Origin: Dactylellina haptotyla
Lineage: Eukaryota; Ascomycota; Orbiliomycetes; Orbiliales; Orbiliaceae
Direction of reading: 5' to 3'
NCBI GenBank assembly: GCA_031310005.1
Contig: CM062383.1
Coordinates: 2,976,001 to 3,040,000 of the forward strand
DNA: 64,000 nt
Shown piece by piece: positions 1-11,758 of the stretch. The position numbers were made by a program, and so were the translations under genes. Each line of letters begins with the position of its first letter. Positions within the stretch are counted from its first letter, which is position 1. Below the pieces are notes generated by a model. That model did not search any database. It saw only the letters and a list, made by a program, of their open reading frames with translations, and was not told the DNA's origin.

Positions 1-2021
1 ACCTACGATGTCACTGCTGAGACCACCCCTGAGGAGGTTTCCAACATGCTCATCAAATATGTTGTTCAGCAGCTTACCACCTTCGCCCGTGAGCACAGCG
101 TCAAGTTTGTTGGCGCTGGTATCACCGAGGGAGCTGAATACCACTGCCCAACCCTCTGCCATATTATCTGGAAGGAATTGGATATTGTTCCAATCGTTTT
201 CCACGTCCACATCACTCTTGATCCGGACCATGCTTCTGCCAACTCCACCTACACCCCACCAGCAGCTGGCGTTGAAGTCCGAAGCGTTGATGAACAGGCT
301 GACTCTGCTGTCCGCAAGTCGCTCATGTACTTCGGTCCAAACCACAACCCACGTCTCACCATCGGTTACCGCAATCAGGTCGAAGTCGACGGTGACGGCA
401 AGATCCATCTCGTCAGCTTGAAGCAATTCCAAGAAACCGTCCGTGATACCACCTGGCGATGCGTGGAGAAGTATGCCAAAGAAATCAAGGACAAGAAGAT
501 CAAGATTGCGTTCTTCAACTCTACCCCACAAGGTGGCGGTGTTGCTCTCATGAGACACGCTATGATGAGATTCTACAAGCTCCTCGGCATCGATGTCAGG
601 TGGTACGTTCCAAAGCCAAACCCGGCTGTCTTTCGTATCACCAAGAACAACCACAACATTCTCCAGGGCGTCAACGACCCATCCGTTGGCTTCAATGCCG
701 ACCACCAAGCCCAGATGGACCAGTGGATCACATACAACGCTGAGAGATACTGGCTCAAGGAAGGTGGCCCTCTTAGCAAAACTGGTGCCGATGTCATCAT
801 CATCGATGACCCACAGATGCCCGGTCTCATTCCACTCATCAAGAAGGTCCGCCCAGAGGTGCCTGTCATCTACCGTTCCCACATTGAAATCCGTGGCGAT
901 TTGGTCTTGAACAAAAACACCGCCCAGAACGACGTCTGGCAGTACCTTTGGGATCGTATCCAGAAAGCCGATGTCTTCATCTCCCACCCTGTCAACAAGT
1001 TCGTTCCAGGCAACGTCCCATCCGACCGCGTCGGTCTCATGGGTGCTGCTACTGACTGGCTCGACGGATTGAGCAAGAACCTCCGCGACTGGGATCTCAG
1101 ATACTACTTCCATAATTTCCGAACTCTCTGCTCCGAGAATAGGATGTACAAGCTCCAATATCCAGCTCGTAACTATATCGTGCAGGTTGCACGTTTCGAT
1201 CCATCGAAGGGTATCCCGACTGTTATTGAGAGTTACGTCAAACTCCGCAAGAAGATGGATAACATCCTCCCCATCAGCAAGATTCCTCAGCTTTTGATGT
1301 AAGTTGTCTTCGTCACTTTACAACCTAGAATGGTAATATTAATCGTTTATTAGTTGCGGTCACGGCGCCATTGATGATCCGGATGCATCCATCATCTACG
1401 ACGAAGTGTTGAACATCCTCGAGAGACCAGAAAATCAGCCATACGTCACCGACATCATCGTCATGCGTATTCCACCATCCGATCAGCGTGAGTAAACTAA
1501 TAATGTTCAGTTACAGCCCTCAAATGACTAACCGTCTGAAATAAATAGTCCTTAATGCCCTCCTCTCCTGCGCCAAGGTCGCCCTTCAGCTCTCCACCCG
1601 TGAAGGTTTCGAAGTCAAGGTCTCGGAGTGTCTGCACAAGGGTATCCCGATCATCGCCAGCAAAGCCGGTGGTATTCCACTGCAAGTCCAGCACGAAAAG
1701 TCCGGCTACCTTGTCGAGCCCGGCGATTCCGATGCCGTCGCGCGCCACTTGTTCGATCTCTGGCGCGACAAGGATCTCTACGAGCGCATGTCTAAATTCG
1801 CTCGTGAGAACGTTTCTGATGAAGTCGGCACTGTCGGCAACAGCTTGGCGTTCATGTATATGGCTGCCAAGATGGGTAAGGGCGGTGCGGTCTTGAAGCC
1901 GAACGGTAAATTCATCAACGATATGCTGAGAGACGATTGCAACGAGCCTTACCAAGAGGGCGAGCCGAGATTGCCGAGAGGCGGACTCGCTGTTATTGGT
2001 GGTGCCGCTACGTCTACTTAA
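1..2021 (+). CDS. ccg-9: Trehalose synthase/phosphorylase of the CCG-9 type (GT4), 5' end cut off by the window
   Basis: The frame is open from base 1, so the N terminus is missing. Visible exons are 1-1298, 1354-1487 and 1549-2021, giving 634 residues and a TAA stop. The introns have GTAAGT and GTGAGT donors, and the second has a CTAAC branch site. The C-terminal half carries the GT-B retaining glycosyltransferase motif E-x7-E (EGFEVKVSE) followed by GIPIIASKAGGIPLQ, typical of GT4. Overall the sequence resembles Neurospora clock-controlled gene 9 and basidiomycete trehalose phosphorylases, which interconvert trehalose and glucose 1-phosphate plus glucose in the cytosol. The family is about 700 residues, so roughly 60-70 are off-window (inference). 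Synthesis versus phosphorolysis in vivo cannot be told from sequence. A separate TPS1 lies at 59.4 kb. Confidence 0.9.
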
Positions 2022-2560
2022 GAACATGCGCAGCAATATTAGTAATTTAGAAGGCAAAAGCATGTATCCAGTATTGTAATTTTGCTCTTGTTGAGAGAGT
2101 TATCATTGTACGGTCATGCAAATGTATGTACTGGCTCCTGTCTGATGAGTTGTCCTCCGAAGGGCCATTTTGATCTAGTTACTTAGAAAGAAACGAGAAA
2201 CAAAAAGTTACATATATCCTTCAGTTCCTTCTGTCTCTATCGTAAAATATAAAATTTGTAGTGTCTTCGCTGTGTTGAGTGTTGCAACTGCCCTGCAGGG
2301 TTCACCAATTCGTCATAGCTACCCAGACGCGCCGGATAAATGCTGCACTTAAGTCACCACGGCGATTGCTCATCCTCCACGCCCGTTACACAGCTGGGGG
2401 CCAAACCACTCCGGAAACCCGAAATCGTATGTCGCGGCGGTCTCGCGATTCCAGCCTGCCTCTTCTCAACATGGTGACTTGACCGCGTCCTCATATTATC
2501 GCCGGAAGAAACTCGAATCGAACGTCGTGGTGCGCTTTCAAGCTAGCTCTGGAAACAGCT
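2022..2560. other. Intergenic, ccg-9 3' flank and MLH3 promoter
   Basis: About 540 bases between two tandem plus-strand genes. The first part is AT-rich 3' flank of ccg-9. The second part, with GC-richer sequence, must contain the MLH3 promoter. I see no gene, repeat or named site. Confidence 0.5.
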
Positions 2561-5165
2561 ATGGGTGACCAACCCCGGATCCAACGACTCTCGTCGAAAG
2601 ATATCGCGCGCCTCCGGAGCACGGTCTCACTCACAACTTTGGCCGGGGTGGTGCAGGAGCTGTTGATGAATAGTACGCTATCCCGGCCTCCTGCCCACGG
2701 CTTCGTGAAAGCTGGCTAACGAAGCAATCTGATTGTTACTGGGTAAAGGTCTCGATGCGAATGCTACCTCGGTGAACATCTCAGTAAATATCGTCCGAAA
2801 CTCCATGACAGTGGAAGATAACGGCGATGGCGTTGTTCCTCCGGATATCGTCTTCCTAGGAAACCGATACTGTAGGTTTATATTTATTCCATATCACATC
2901 GCACGAGAGACGAATTGCTGATCAACTTTTTTTCTTGAATCAAAATAGCAACCTCGAAATCCACATTCTCCCCCGTTCCGACGTTTGGATACCGTGGCGA
3001 ATTCATATCCTCGTTGGCTACGTCCTCGTTACTCACGATATACTCCCGGAGTAAACACTACCGTTCTACGCATGCGGTGCGGTATCACTACGGCTCGCGA
3101 CTTATCTGCGGCCAGGTCGAGAATGACACTTTTATGTTACGGAACGCGGGTACCAGGATCATTGTGGATAGATTATTCGGGAATTTCCCGGTCAGGGTTA
3201 TGGCGAGGGATAACATGAGCGCTGTGGAAATCGCAAAGGACTGGAAGGATATCGGGAGGAAGATTGTAGAGGTGCTATTGTTGTTTGAAAGGAAAGTGAA
3301 GGTCGTGGTGAGAGATGATAAGGGGGCGAGGAAGGCGGTTTTCGATCTTACGGAAGAGGAGAGTGGCAGAGAGAGATGGGGGAGAGTGCTGGAGCAGGCT
3401 GGGTATACGAGGGTACCTTGGGAGAATGTGGAGGCGACGTGGAGGGGGATTACACTGCGCGGGATGATGGCTTTGGCTCCGGCGGCGGATACCGAGCGGC
3501 AGTTTATCTTTTTGAATGGGACGCCGATAGCGAAGGCTGGCAATTCGATAATGTATTCGAAGATTAATGGGTTGTTCGCCGCTTCTTCGTTCGGGATGCT
3601 GGATGATAGTGGGGCTCCTGAGGATGGGAAGCGGTTGGTTGTGCGGAAGGGCGTTGAGAAGCATCCATCATTTGTGGTATTTGTGCAGACGAGCGGGGGG
3701 AATACGGTGCATGCTGAGGATCTAGAATTGGATAGTGGGAATACTATCTTGCTGGATGTGACGAAGCTGTTGGAATCTACGGTGGATGAGTTTCTTCGAC
3801 TGGGAGGCTGGAAGAGAAAAGTCACGCCGAGGAAGAAGATTGATGAGGACGTGGATATGATGGTTGTTGATGAGGGTACTCCGGTTCGGGAACTGCCCAG
3901 AAGGGGAGATCTTTCGTTGGATATGGTGGTGTCCTCGAGGGTGAAGACGTCGAATGGGTTGAAAGCGAGGAGGGTGGACGTTAATGTGCCACAAGGCGAC
4001 ATCAGGAAACCCGCAAGGGAAAGCCAGCGAGGTCCGCCGATAAGACCTCCTGATACCCAGGATGTCATTCATTATTTCGATGAAAGTACTAACTCATATA
4101 TACCACTGGATGCTCGGACTGGAAACCAGATCAGGGCTGCGAATAAGCCAATCGCAGCGAAGAGACTTAGTTTGGCGTCTGTGAACAGAGCAGAGGTGTC
4201 TCCTGCGGCCTCTGCCTGGGCTGCTTCGATAGTTTCAGTATGCATGCCCAAGATCAACCGCCTTAAACTCAGTTATGCTAACCTCGTTCTATAGTCATTC
4301 AAAAATCCTGTCTACAAGAACCCCGAAGCTCCGATTCCTACAAATTCAACATCTACTGAAGACATTCTTTCCGAGAACAACGGCGGCTTGGCTAGAATAT
4401 CTAAAGCATCCCTCAAAACGGCGCGGGTCATCTCGCAGGTTGACGACAAATATATTCTTTTGGCATTACAATCTCCAGAATTACTGGTAATTGTGGATCA
4501 GCACGCGGCGGACGAGAGAGTCCGAGTGGAGAGATTGTGGCGGGAATACGACTGTCATCCGAAGCCGCTGAAGAAGCCGGTGAGCTTCACTATTGCGTCG
4601 GATGAGTGCAATGTTTTGCTTTTACATCTCGCGGAAATGCAGGGATGGGGGTTCGAGTTCGAAATCACAAACCTAGGAGGGCTGAGTGGCGGAGCTAAGG
4701 TGGACGTTTTGGGAGTGCCGGAGCTGGTTGCTGATCGATGCGTGAGCGAGCCTACATTGGTAGTTGGGCTCGTGAGGAACTGGATTGCAGAGTTGAAGGA
4801 ACAAGCGAAGGGGAGGAGCTTCCCTGGGGGCGACGATTGGATTAAGAGGATGGTGGGGGCTACAAAATGGCTAGCTGAAGTAGTCAGTAGCCGGGCTTGC
4901 AGGAGTAAGTAGTTTAAATACGTTTATCAGCTTTCTACGAAGTTACAATTTGCTGACTATAATTTTAGGCGCCATTATGTTCAATGATAAGTTAACACTA
5001 GAGGAGTGTGAAAATCTAATGTATCAACTTTCGGAGTGCGATTTTCCGTTTCAATGCGCGCATGGGAGACCGAGTATGGTTCCTGTAATTGATCTAGCTG
5101 GTGGGGCAGTAGAGGAGGGATTCGAATTGGATAAATGCGGAGTGTCGTGCCCCGGGGAACATTGA
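2561..5165 (+). CDS. MLH3: MutL homologue MLH3, DNA mismatch repair and meiotic endonuclease subunit
   Basis: Exons are 2561-2672, 2749-2871, 2949-4237, 4295-4904 and 4969-5165, giving 776 residues. The N-terminal GHKL ATPase shows the Bergerat motif [14 protein letters not shown] (Glu33, Asn37), then EDNGDGV, TSKS and FGYRGEF. The C-terminal half has the metal-binding endonuclease motif DQHA-x2-E-x4-E (residues 576-587), ACRSAIMFND, and a final [10 protein letters not shown] block. The last blocks point to MLH3 rather than PMS1. In yeast Mlh1-Mlh3 resolves meiotic crossover intermediates and repairs some insertion/deletion loops in the nucleus. The middle linker is poorly conserved, as usual. 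The start was chosen as the ATG directly upstream of the ATPase domain; the gene looks intact. Confidence 0.92.
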
Positions 5166-5778
5166 CGGCCTCTCTTGCATTGAAAATTCAGAAACAAAAT
5201 TCTTATAATTTATGGGAAGTATTCGAGGTATCGAATATTTAGACCGAAAAGTTTAGACTTTGCGTGTTTTTGGAGATATCAAATATTATGATACCATTGG
5301 CTCAAATTAACTGAAAGAAGACATTGTGCATGTATATGGATAAGCATGCTCGATATCTGTTTAAGAATGGCTCATCCAATAAGACGCTACAACTTGCAAA
5401 TTTGATATTATAGAAGTTCGAAGAAAGATTTGGAGCTCTGGCTTGACCATGACTCGGGTGTTCCTATTAGGGTGGGTCTAAAGTTTAGCGGATCCTTCAC
5501 TATTGGTATTTTTAAGGTTGCCGACGGAGGCGACCGAACTGTTGGATACGCGGAATATAAAACGGGATTTCGAAGACCCAGAAGGGAGGGAGAGAAGTCA
5601 ATCGATTTTCGAGTCAAATCAGTATCCTATTCCCTTCCATTTTGCAAATTATCCCTTTTCAACTATCAATCAGTGTTATCTATTTCGAACCTGTCACTTC
5701 GTGTGGTCAATTCACTCTTGTATCTTCAAATCCCGCTCTGTTGCAACCGATTAACAACAACACGGAAATATCTTAACA
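5166..5778. other. Intergenic, MLH3 to acetyltransferase gene
   Basis: About 610 bases between tandem plus-strand genes. The first half is AT-rich. The part just before the next start holds pyrimidine-rich sequence ending in ACAATG, a normal fungal start context. No other feature seen. Confidence 0.5.
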
Positions 5779-6589
5779 ATGTCGCCGGCGGCCCTTGACG
5801 ACCCAACGGCGCCCCGTAAATATCTTTCCGGCCCAGCAAAAGCCGATTATAAACCCGAGAGGATTCTTCCTGTCTCCAAGGTTTTAAAAGATGGTGCTAA
5901 GATTCTCGTAACACCTTACATCAATGGCTACCACGATGCCCCTGCGCGATCGGCGCTGGAGCATTTGTGTGAAGAGATGAACAGGGAGATAGAGAGCGGG
6001 GATACGTATCCCATGGATGAAAAGATGGATATAGATATCTTTGAAAGTTATTGGTTTGGGAGTTTTGCCGCCGTTGTAACGAGTGAAGATGATGGTGCTG
6101 TATTGGGAAGTTTTCACGTGAAGCCTAATTATCCCGGTGGGTTTCATCGGTTCGATATTTGTCAATGGAAGCAGTTTTGACTGAGTCTTGGTGTTTAGGA
6201 AGGTGTTCGCACGTCTGTAATGGTGCCTTTTTGACCGCGAGGGTGGCGAGGGCAAGGGGTGTCGGGAAAGTAATGGCAGAAATGTTTCTGGTCTACGCGC
6301 CGCTATTGGTAAGTTGTTTGTTATTATCATCATCATCCTCATGTCGGATCGCAAAGATGATGTCCGCTGATGGCTCTTCGTTGTTTAGGGGTATAAATCG
6401 AGTATCTTCAATCTGGTGTTTGAGAGTAACGTGGCGAGCTGTAGACTGTGGGATCGATTAGGGTTCACCCGTGCCGGGCGGGTCAAAGATGCGGGAAGGT
6501 TGAGAACCGCCGATGGGGAAAAGTATATCGATGCCATTGTATTCCAGAAGACTTTCGGTTCGGCCCCGAGTGAAGTAAATGAGGCGTAG
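5779..6589 (+). CDS. MPR1-like GNAT N-acetyltransferase (L-azetidine-2-carboxylate/proline-analogue type)
   Basis: Exons are 5779-6136, 6199-6308 and 6389-6589, giving 222 residues. The protein follows yeast Mpr1 closely: EIESGDTYP, YWFGSFAAVV, LGSFHVKPNYPGRCSH-CN, the acetyl-CoA-binding turn RARGVGKVMAE (RxxGxG/A-like), then YAPLLGYKSSIFNLVFESN and LWDRLGFTRAGRV. Mpr1 acetylates azetidine-2-carboxylate and the proline intermediate pyrroline-5-carboxylate/glutamate semialdehyde, detoxifying analogues and lowering oxidative stress in the cytosol. The same activity here is inferred from motif similarity. Intron 1 interrupts the codon after KPNYP, so exon 1 read alone ends in a false stop after 133 residues. 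The short third exon carries the C-terminal GNAT strand. Confidence 0.85.
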
Positions 6590-9055
6590 TTATTATCGTA
6601 TTCATGTTCGCGATCGGATTATACTGTAAGATAAAAAAATGGTTAAACTGGGTCGCGTCCTAACGCCCTATGGCTTCTCCAAGTTAAAGTTTTGATCGTC
6701 TTCGGTATTATTTAGGCATCGCTTTTCCTTAGGTAGCTGTGGTAGCATTTATAGATATTGATTTTGAAATTCGATACCGTATAACATGGTCTTATGGGCG
6801 TATGGTGCACATGTAGTAGGATTTACCAGCATATAATTCTTACCACTCGAGATCTTTCTTTCTTCTTTGAAGTCGATTGTGTCGCAGTCCTATGGAAATA
6901 TCGCATCAGAATTCTCAAGTCGTAGCGTCGAGGGATGTATAAGATGTTGTGAGAAAGTTTTGCATTTGACTACGCGTAGTCTCGAATAGACGGAGAATAA
7001 TATATAATCGCGGCAACAGAAAGACATTCAGACTACGTGTTTGAGGAAGCATAAATTTGCACGCTAGAGGAATAAAGATTCCATTTCTTCCGGATGGATC
7101 CTCTAGTTTTCTCTGATCATATAGGGGCTGGGCTCTCGGGGAGTTTCACACTAACACTTTCAGCGCACAAATTCTAACTTTTCATTAATGAACTTAAGAA
7201 ATAGACGAGAATTATTAAAAAAACATTAAATTTTGCGATTGTTTGCGATTATAAGAAACTCTATACCTCTTGATCTGTTTTTGATACCCAAAATAGCCAA
7301 AAATCCGAATCAAAGTAATTCGATAGATTATCGCCACCAAACGCAAGTGATGTAATTTTGTGGCCTGTGGGTAGACAGATTCATCCCTCCACGAAATTTC
7401 GAAATAGACAGTAGATCTATTACCCAATTTCTTTCGTCAATAATACCATGTAGGTTAGTCTATCGCTTGTATGATTGGTTTCTTCATCCCATTCGCTGGA
7501 AGTTTTCCCCGACATATGCTTCGTCATCCTCCATCCTCGTAATCGGGATCAGGAAATGGGGAGTTGAGAGGAGTTGAAAGGCCCCGCATAGTCCAGACCT
7601 CCAGAGGCCCCCATCTGAAGCACCGAGAATCTTGTATTTGTATACCTAGTAATCTGTGACTTGTATGTTTTTGTTCGTATCGAGTGATTCCGTCTTCCAA
7701 GGATCCAGCCGTCGATGCATACATGGTCAGATGAGTGATTTACAGCCCTCGGAAATGCAGAAGAGAGCTTGGACTCCGCGTAAAATATCCATGGTTGAGC
7801 CTGTTAGCATTATTTTCATTCCTGGCGAACCCCCGTTTTTCTGAGATTTGTGGCCAGTTTGAAAGGAAAAAGTTTTGGAAGTCCAGATACCCGCGATCCG
7901 AGATCCTAGTAACCCGGTAACCGAAATGTCAAGTGTCGATATTGATTAATTGATATAGATTCCCCTTTTTAAAAAAAAAGTTCTGCCGTCATAAAATACG
8001 CTGGCATTCAGAAGTGTGTGAAGCTGGTGAATGCAAGTATTTATAAATGCTGGTAATAGTGCTACTGCGGCAACTTTACTCGAGATGTGCGAGAATATCA
8101 AACGTAGACTTACATATGCATATACGATCTCGGAAAGGGAGGTGTTCCGGCGGGCATGCCCTGACTGTCCCGAGGGAGACACAATCCTCATAGATAATAT
8201 TTTTCGAATTTAGCACCCCCGTCACGAGAAAATATGCCAATTTCTTTCGACATCTAAAGCAATCGGCTAGAAAGGCCACTTCCACGGACGAAATTTTTTT
8301 GAAGGCAATCTAAGGCAAGAGCTTAGATCTCAAAGAACGCCTTTTCTTTTAATATTCCTTCTTTGGACGCGCAGGTTGCAGAAGACGTCAGGTGAGATAA
8401 TGATTCAACGCCGACCCGGCCACATATTTTGCGATCCACAACATTAAAAGGCCGCGTGTTGATGCCAGAACCCCCTCCGCTTCAAACTTTAATATTTAGT
8501 AGAATTTTGAAGAAACCGCGAATTGGTTCGAGTGTATGTTTTTAGTGTGTGTATATGGGATTGGTGGCGAGGGTCTCGGGTTAACTCCCCAATTTTCAAC
8601 ACATATTGACTGCGTGGCAAACTTGTACAGCGATTACAGTCTCGTAACCAGCAGCGATCAGTCCTGCAGGTCTGCACGGCGACTTTGGGTAGGTACAAGT
8701 CTGCGCAGAAATATTCCTCAATTCTGTACTACTACAGGCATCTTCCCTATCTTCGTCCAAAGCTAATCGCAGTCGAGCTACTAGCATCGTGTTGACTACC
8801 AGCCCCAACTTTGGGGAATTTGGTTTGCATGGTTATGAGTATTTGAATAAAGTAAACTTTGTGGTATCCATTAAAATAATACATAGCGAAAGAATATGGA
8901 CAGGAAGATACATTTCCACGGATGATTTTAGATCTATCTATCATGGAAAGGATACTTTTGTTTCAAGGAAGAATAATAGATATCATATTCGTCGACAAAT
9001 GCAACAGAATCAACACAGATTCAATTTTCGCGATGTTGTAATGTAAACCACTCTA
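6590..9055. other. Long AT-rich intergenic stretch between convergent genes
   Basis: About 2.5 kb between the 3' ends of the acetyltransferase and the transcription-factor gene. It has short A/T runs and only short open frames with no recognisable domain, no codon-like conservation and no convincing splice chain. No tRNA, repeat unit or transposon end was recognised. Confidence 0.45.
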
Positions 9056-11758
9056 TCAATCCAGATAGAGCATTTTCTGATAAAATTCCGTTAAACTTCC
9101 TAGTACGGGATCACTCTCTTGAAAGAGATCTGTGGCCGGAGCCTTACCTTTCCCATTTCCAGGTGAAACTGGAGATTCTGACAGTGCATTCTGTCCATCC
9201 AGTAATAATTCTTCCTTGAACTTCATCAGGGCGGCTGCCTTGGAACTTAGAGCCGGTACAGGGATCGTGCTTATACGCTTTTCAAAAACCACTTTTGCTG
9301 GCTCAAGATCATTGAGTATCACGACTGCCTCATCTGGCAGTATAATACCTTCCAATTTTGCGACCGAGCCAACAGTGTAGAGTTGGAATGCGGACATGTC
9401 CCTTTTCTTCCCCAACCGCCATAGTATTTTGACGTGCTCTATAAATGTCTCCTTGTACTCTCCTATATCGAGGAAATAGAGAGTGAAGAAGGAAGACTGA
9501 TATGAGTTGTAGGTGATAGGAAGGGTGCCCCTAGCTCCAAACTGTCGGAAGTATAGCTTTTGTAGTCTTGCAGAAGCTTTGGCCGAATGCAGCGCCGATG
9601 ATATTATACGAGAGGTCTCCGGGGTTGTTGGGGCCGAGTCCGATAGACTCCCGCGGAATAAATGCATTTCTATGGCATGGTACCACAACCTGCGTCGAAA
9701 TAAAAAGTTGATTAGCGCATGAGTTCGAAGCGAAGGGTTGATTCGTTTGATATATATTACCGTATGGTAATATCAGGCCCGATTCGTCCATCTGTGAGAC
9801 TGACGGAACTCATATACTCATCATGCCACCTTTGAAACTTCGCGTGGAGAGCGATGAGACCTCTCAGTTCCGGTTTGGCGGCATTTTTAGAGTATAGATA
9901 GAGCGTCATCTCTTGCACGATTAGTGCTAAGTTGATACAATAATACATCAACACGATCTTCTGTTGGGGACGGGACCGCGCCAGCTGGGGGTATGGTTGC
10001 CATGTATCGCTCAGATCAACTTGCTCCGGGATTTTTGGTCGAGGAATATTTGGGGTCGCCAACGTGAACGGCTCCCTCAATACTAAAGCAGTAAAACTAA
10101 TATCAGCCGGAACAAAATTAGTATTCCATAAAAGAAAGAACGTTCTAATCTGTACGGTCAAGCTTCGTAAATAATACCGGATGTCGAACAGGGGTGTTGC
10201 TTTCGTGAATAAGAGTAACACAGAGATAAACCATACCATCGGCACGTCCATAGCTTCCAACACGGCCAGGCTAATTCGGGCTGCGGTCCTGGGGCAATGC
10301 CGTCCGAGTGGTCCGAGAGAAGTTCGTGGTACATATCTATTGCGGTCGCAAAGTAGTTAAGTCCAATACCGTCATTTGCTCGATGAGCTTCGAAGTAGTG
10401 CATCGTAACTAGAGCCTGCATTTTCGTCAGGGATGCATTGTGTGGCCCTTGCTGCCACAGTCGTTCTGCCTCTGCGAAAAAGTGGCTCCCGCAAGTTCGA
10501 GAATCTCTATCATCCCCCAGGGATTCTTCACGATCGGAATTCAACTACAATTGATTTTGTTAGCCTATCTGGTGTTGAATGTTGGCTCGTTGGCGGTTTT
10601 CAAGAAATAATATCGATATATATCGAGTATACTGGTAGGAGTTGGAGCAACTAACACATGCAGCAGCTAACATAGCGTTGACTAGGAGTGGTGAGCAATA
10701 AGCCGAATTTTCTATGTCGCAAGTTCTCATGTCGGCAAGGAACAAGTCTTTTTCGACGATGTCATAAACTGGAGCTTCCCAGGTGAAGTATAGCTGTATT
10801 AAATGAGAAACAAATTCGTCGTTTGTCGAAACGGAGGTCCATGGTTGTGACGGGACATATGGTATCGAAATTTGGACGATGTTGCCGATATCCATGGCAC
10901 TAGAAGGTTTACTTTAATCAATAACTTTTAGTATTTATGGTCATCCAAAAGTCTTTGGCGATACCACTAAAAACGTTCCAAAGTGGATGGCCGACGTACT
11001 AGGAGGTTTTTGGATTCAAACATCTCTTACCGATGTATTATCCGCGAGTTAGAAACTTCGGACTCCGTATCGTTTTGTTCAAAGTCCTCTCCGAGAAGGG
11101 GAGATTCAGATGAGCCAGTCCCATAGCCATATTGATTGTTCTCGATTTTTTCTGTGATGTATTCTCCGATTTCCTCGATTGTAGCGTCGCCACGGATATA
11201 TTCCAATAGCTTCGGAAGTTCCTCCTTAGGGCAATATTTGGTTGCATTGAATATTCTCGTAAGGAGATCGTGCTCTCTGTTTTTCTGGTCGCGGTCGACT
11301 TGACTATGTTGTCGCTTTCGCTTGTCGAGGAAAGGGAAGTAAACGCATTCGCTGTTCGGTCTTGCACTGCAGGCGGTACATTTCGGCTTGTTGTTATCGC
11401 ACTATATCGGTGAGATTATATTATATATCAATGTATACTTCTCTATTTGAGTATGTATGGATGTCTTGAAGCCGTAGTGACCGCGTTTTACAATTTGTTA
11501 TGATGTCTATGCTACATTTGGACTACCACAACCAAAACAATTACAAGAAGGTTTATCGGCGTGGGTATGAATACAATTCGATTTTGAGGAGATAGAGGGC
11601 GACAGTTATCATACCTTTGTCTTGCGAGCCTTGCAAGCAGTGCAAGCGTTTGAAACCCTGGTTTTTGTTTTCTTGATAGTCTTTTGGGGAATATGTTGAA
11701 GGACTGAAGGACGAGGAGCCAGCCGCAGAGGACTTTTTCTTTGGTCCTGTTCGCTCAT
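9056..11758 (-). CDS. Zn2Cys6 fungal-specific transcription factor
   Basis: Six exons on the complement: 11758-11615, 11401-11031, 10899-10656, 10544-10178, 10082-9761 and 9689-9056, giving 693 residues. The zinc cluster is Cys39-x2-Cys42-x6-Cys49-x6-Cys56-x2-Cys59-x7-Cys67. The first intron falls exactly between Lys48 and Cys49, so the cluster only appears after splicing. Downstream is the fungal-specific regulatory domain (Fungal_trans): YFTWEAPVYDIVEKDLFL, YCSPLLVNAMLAAAC, and a PFTLATPNIPRP segment like that of NirA-type regulators. It should be a nuclear DNA-binding regulator; target genes are unknown. The intron from 10177 to 10083 is the least certain, chosen because it keeps phase and restores the family pattern. 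No biosynthetic cluster surrounds it. Confidence 0.82.

Noticed and set aside
3088-4068. Long open frame (326 codons) on the minus strand inside MLH3
   Set aside because: It is a shadow of the MLH3 third exon, low complexity (Ser/Thr/Pro/Phe), with no domain; the plus-strand frame carries the MutL motifs.
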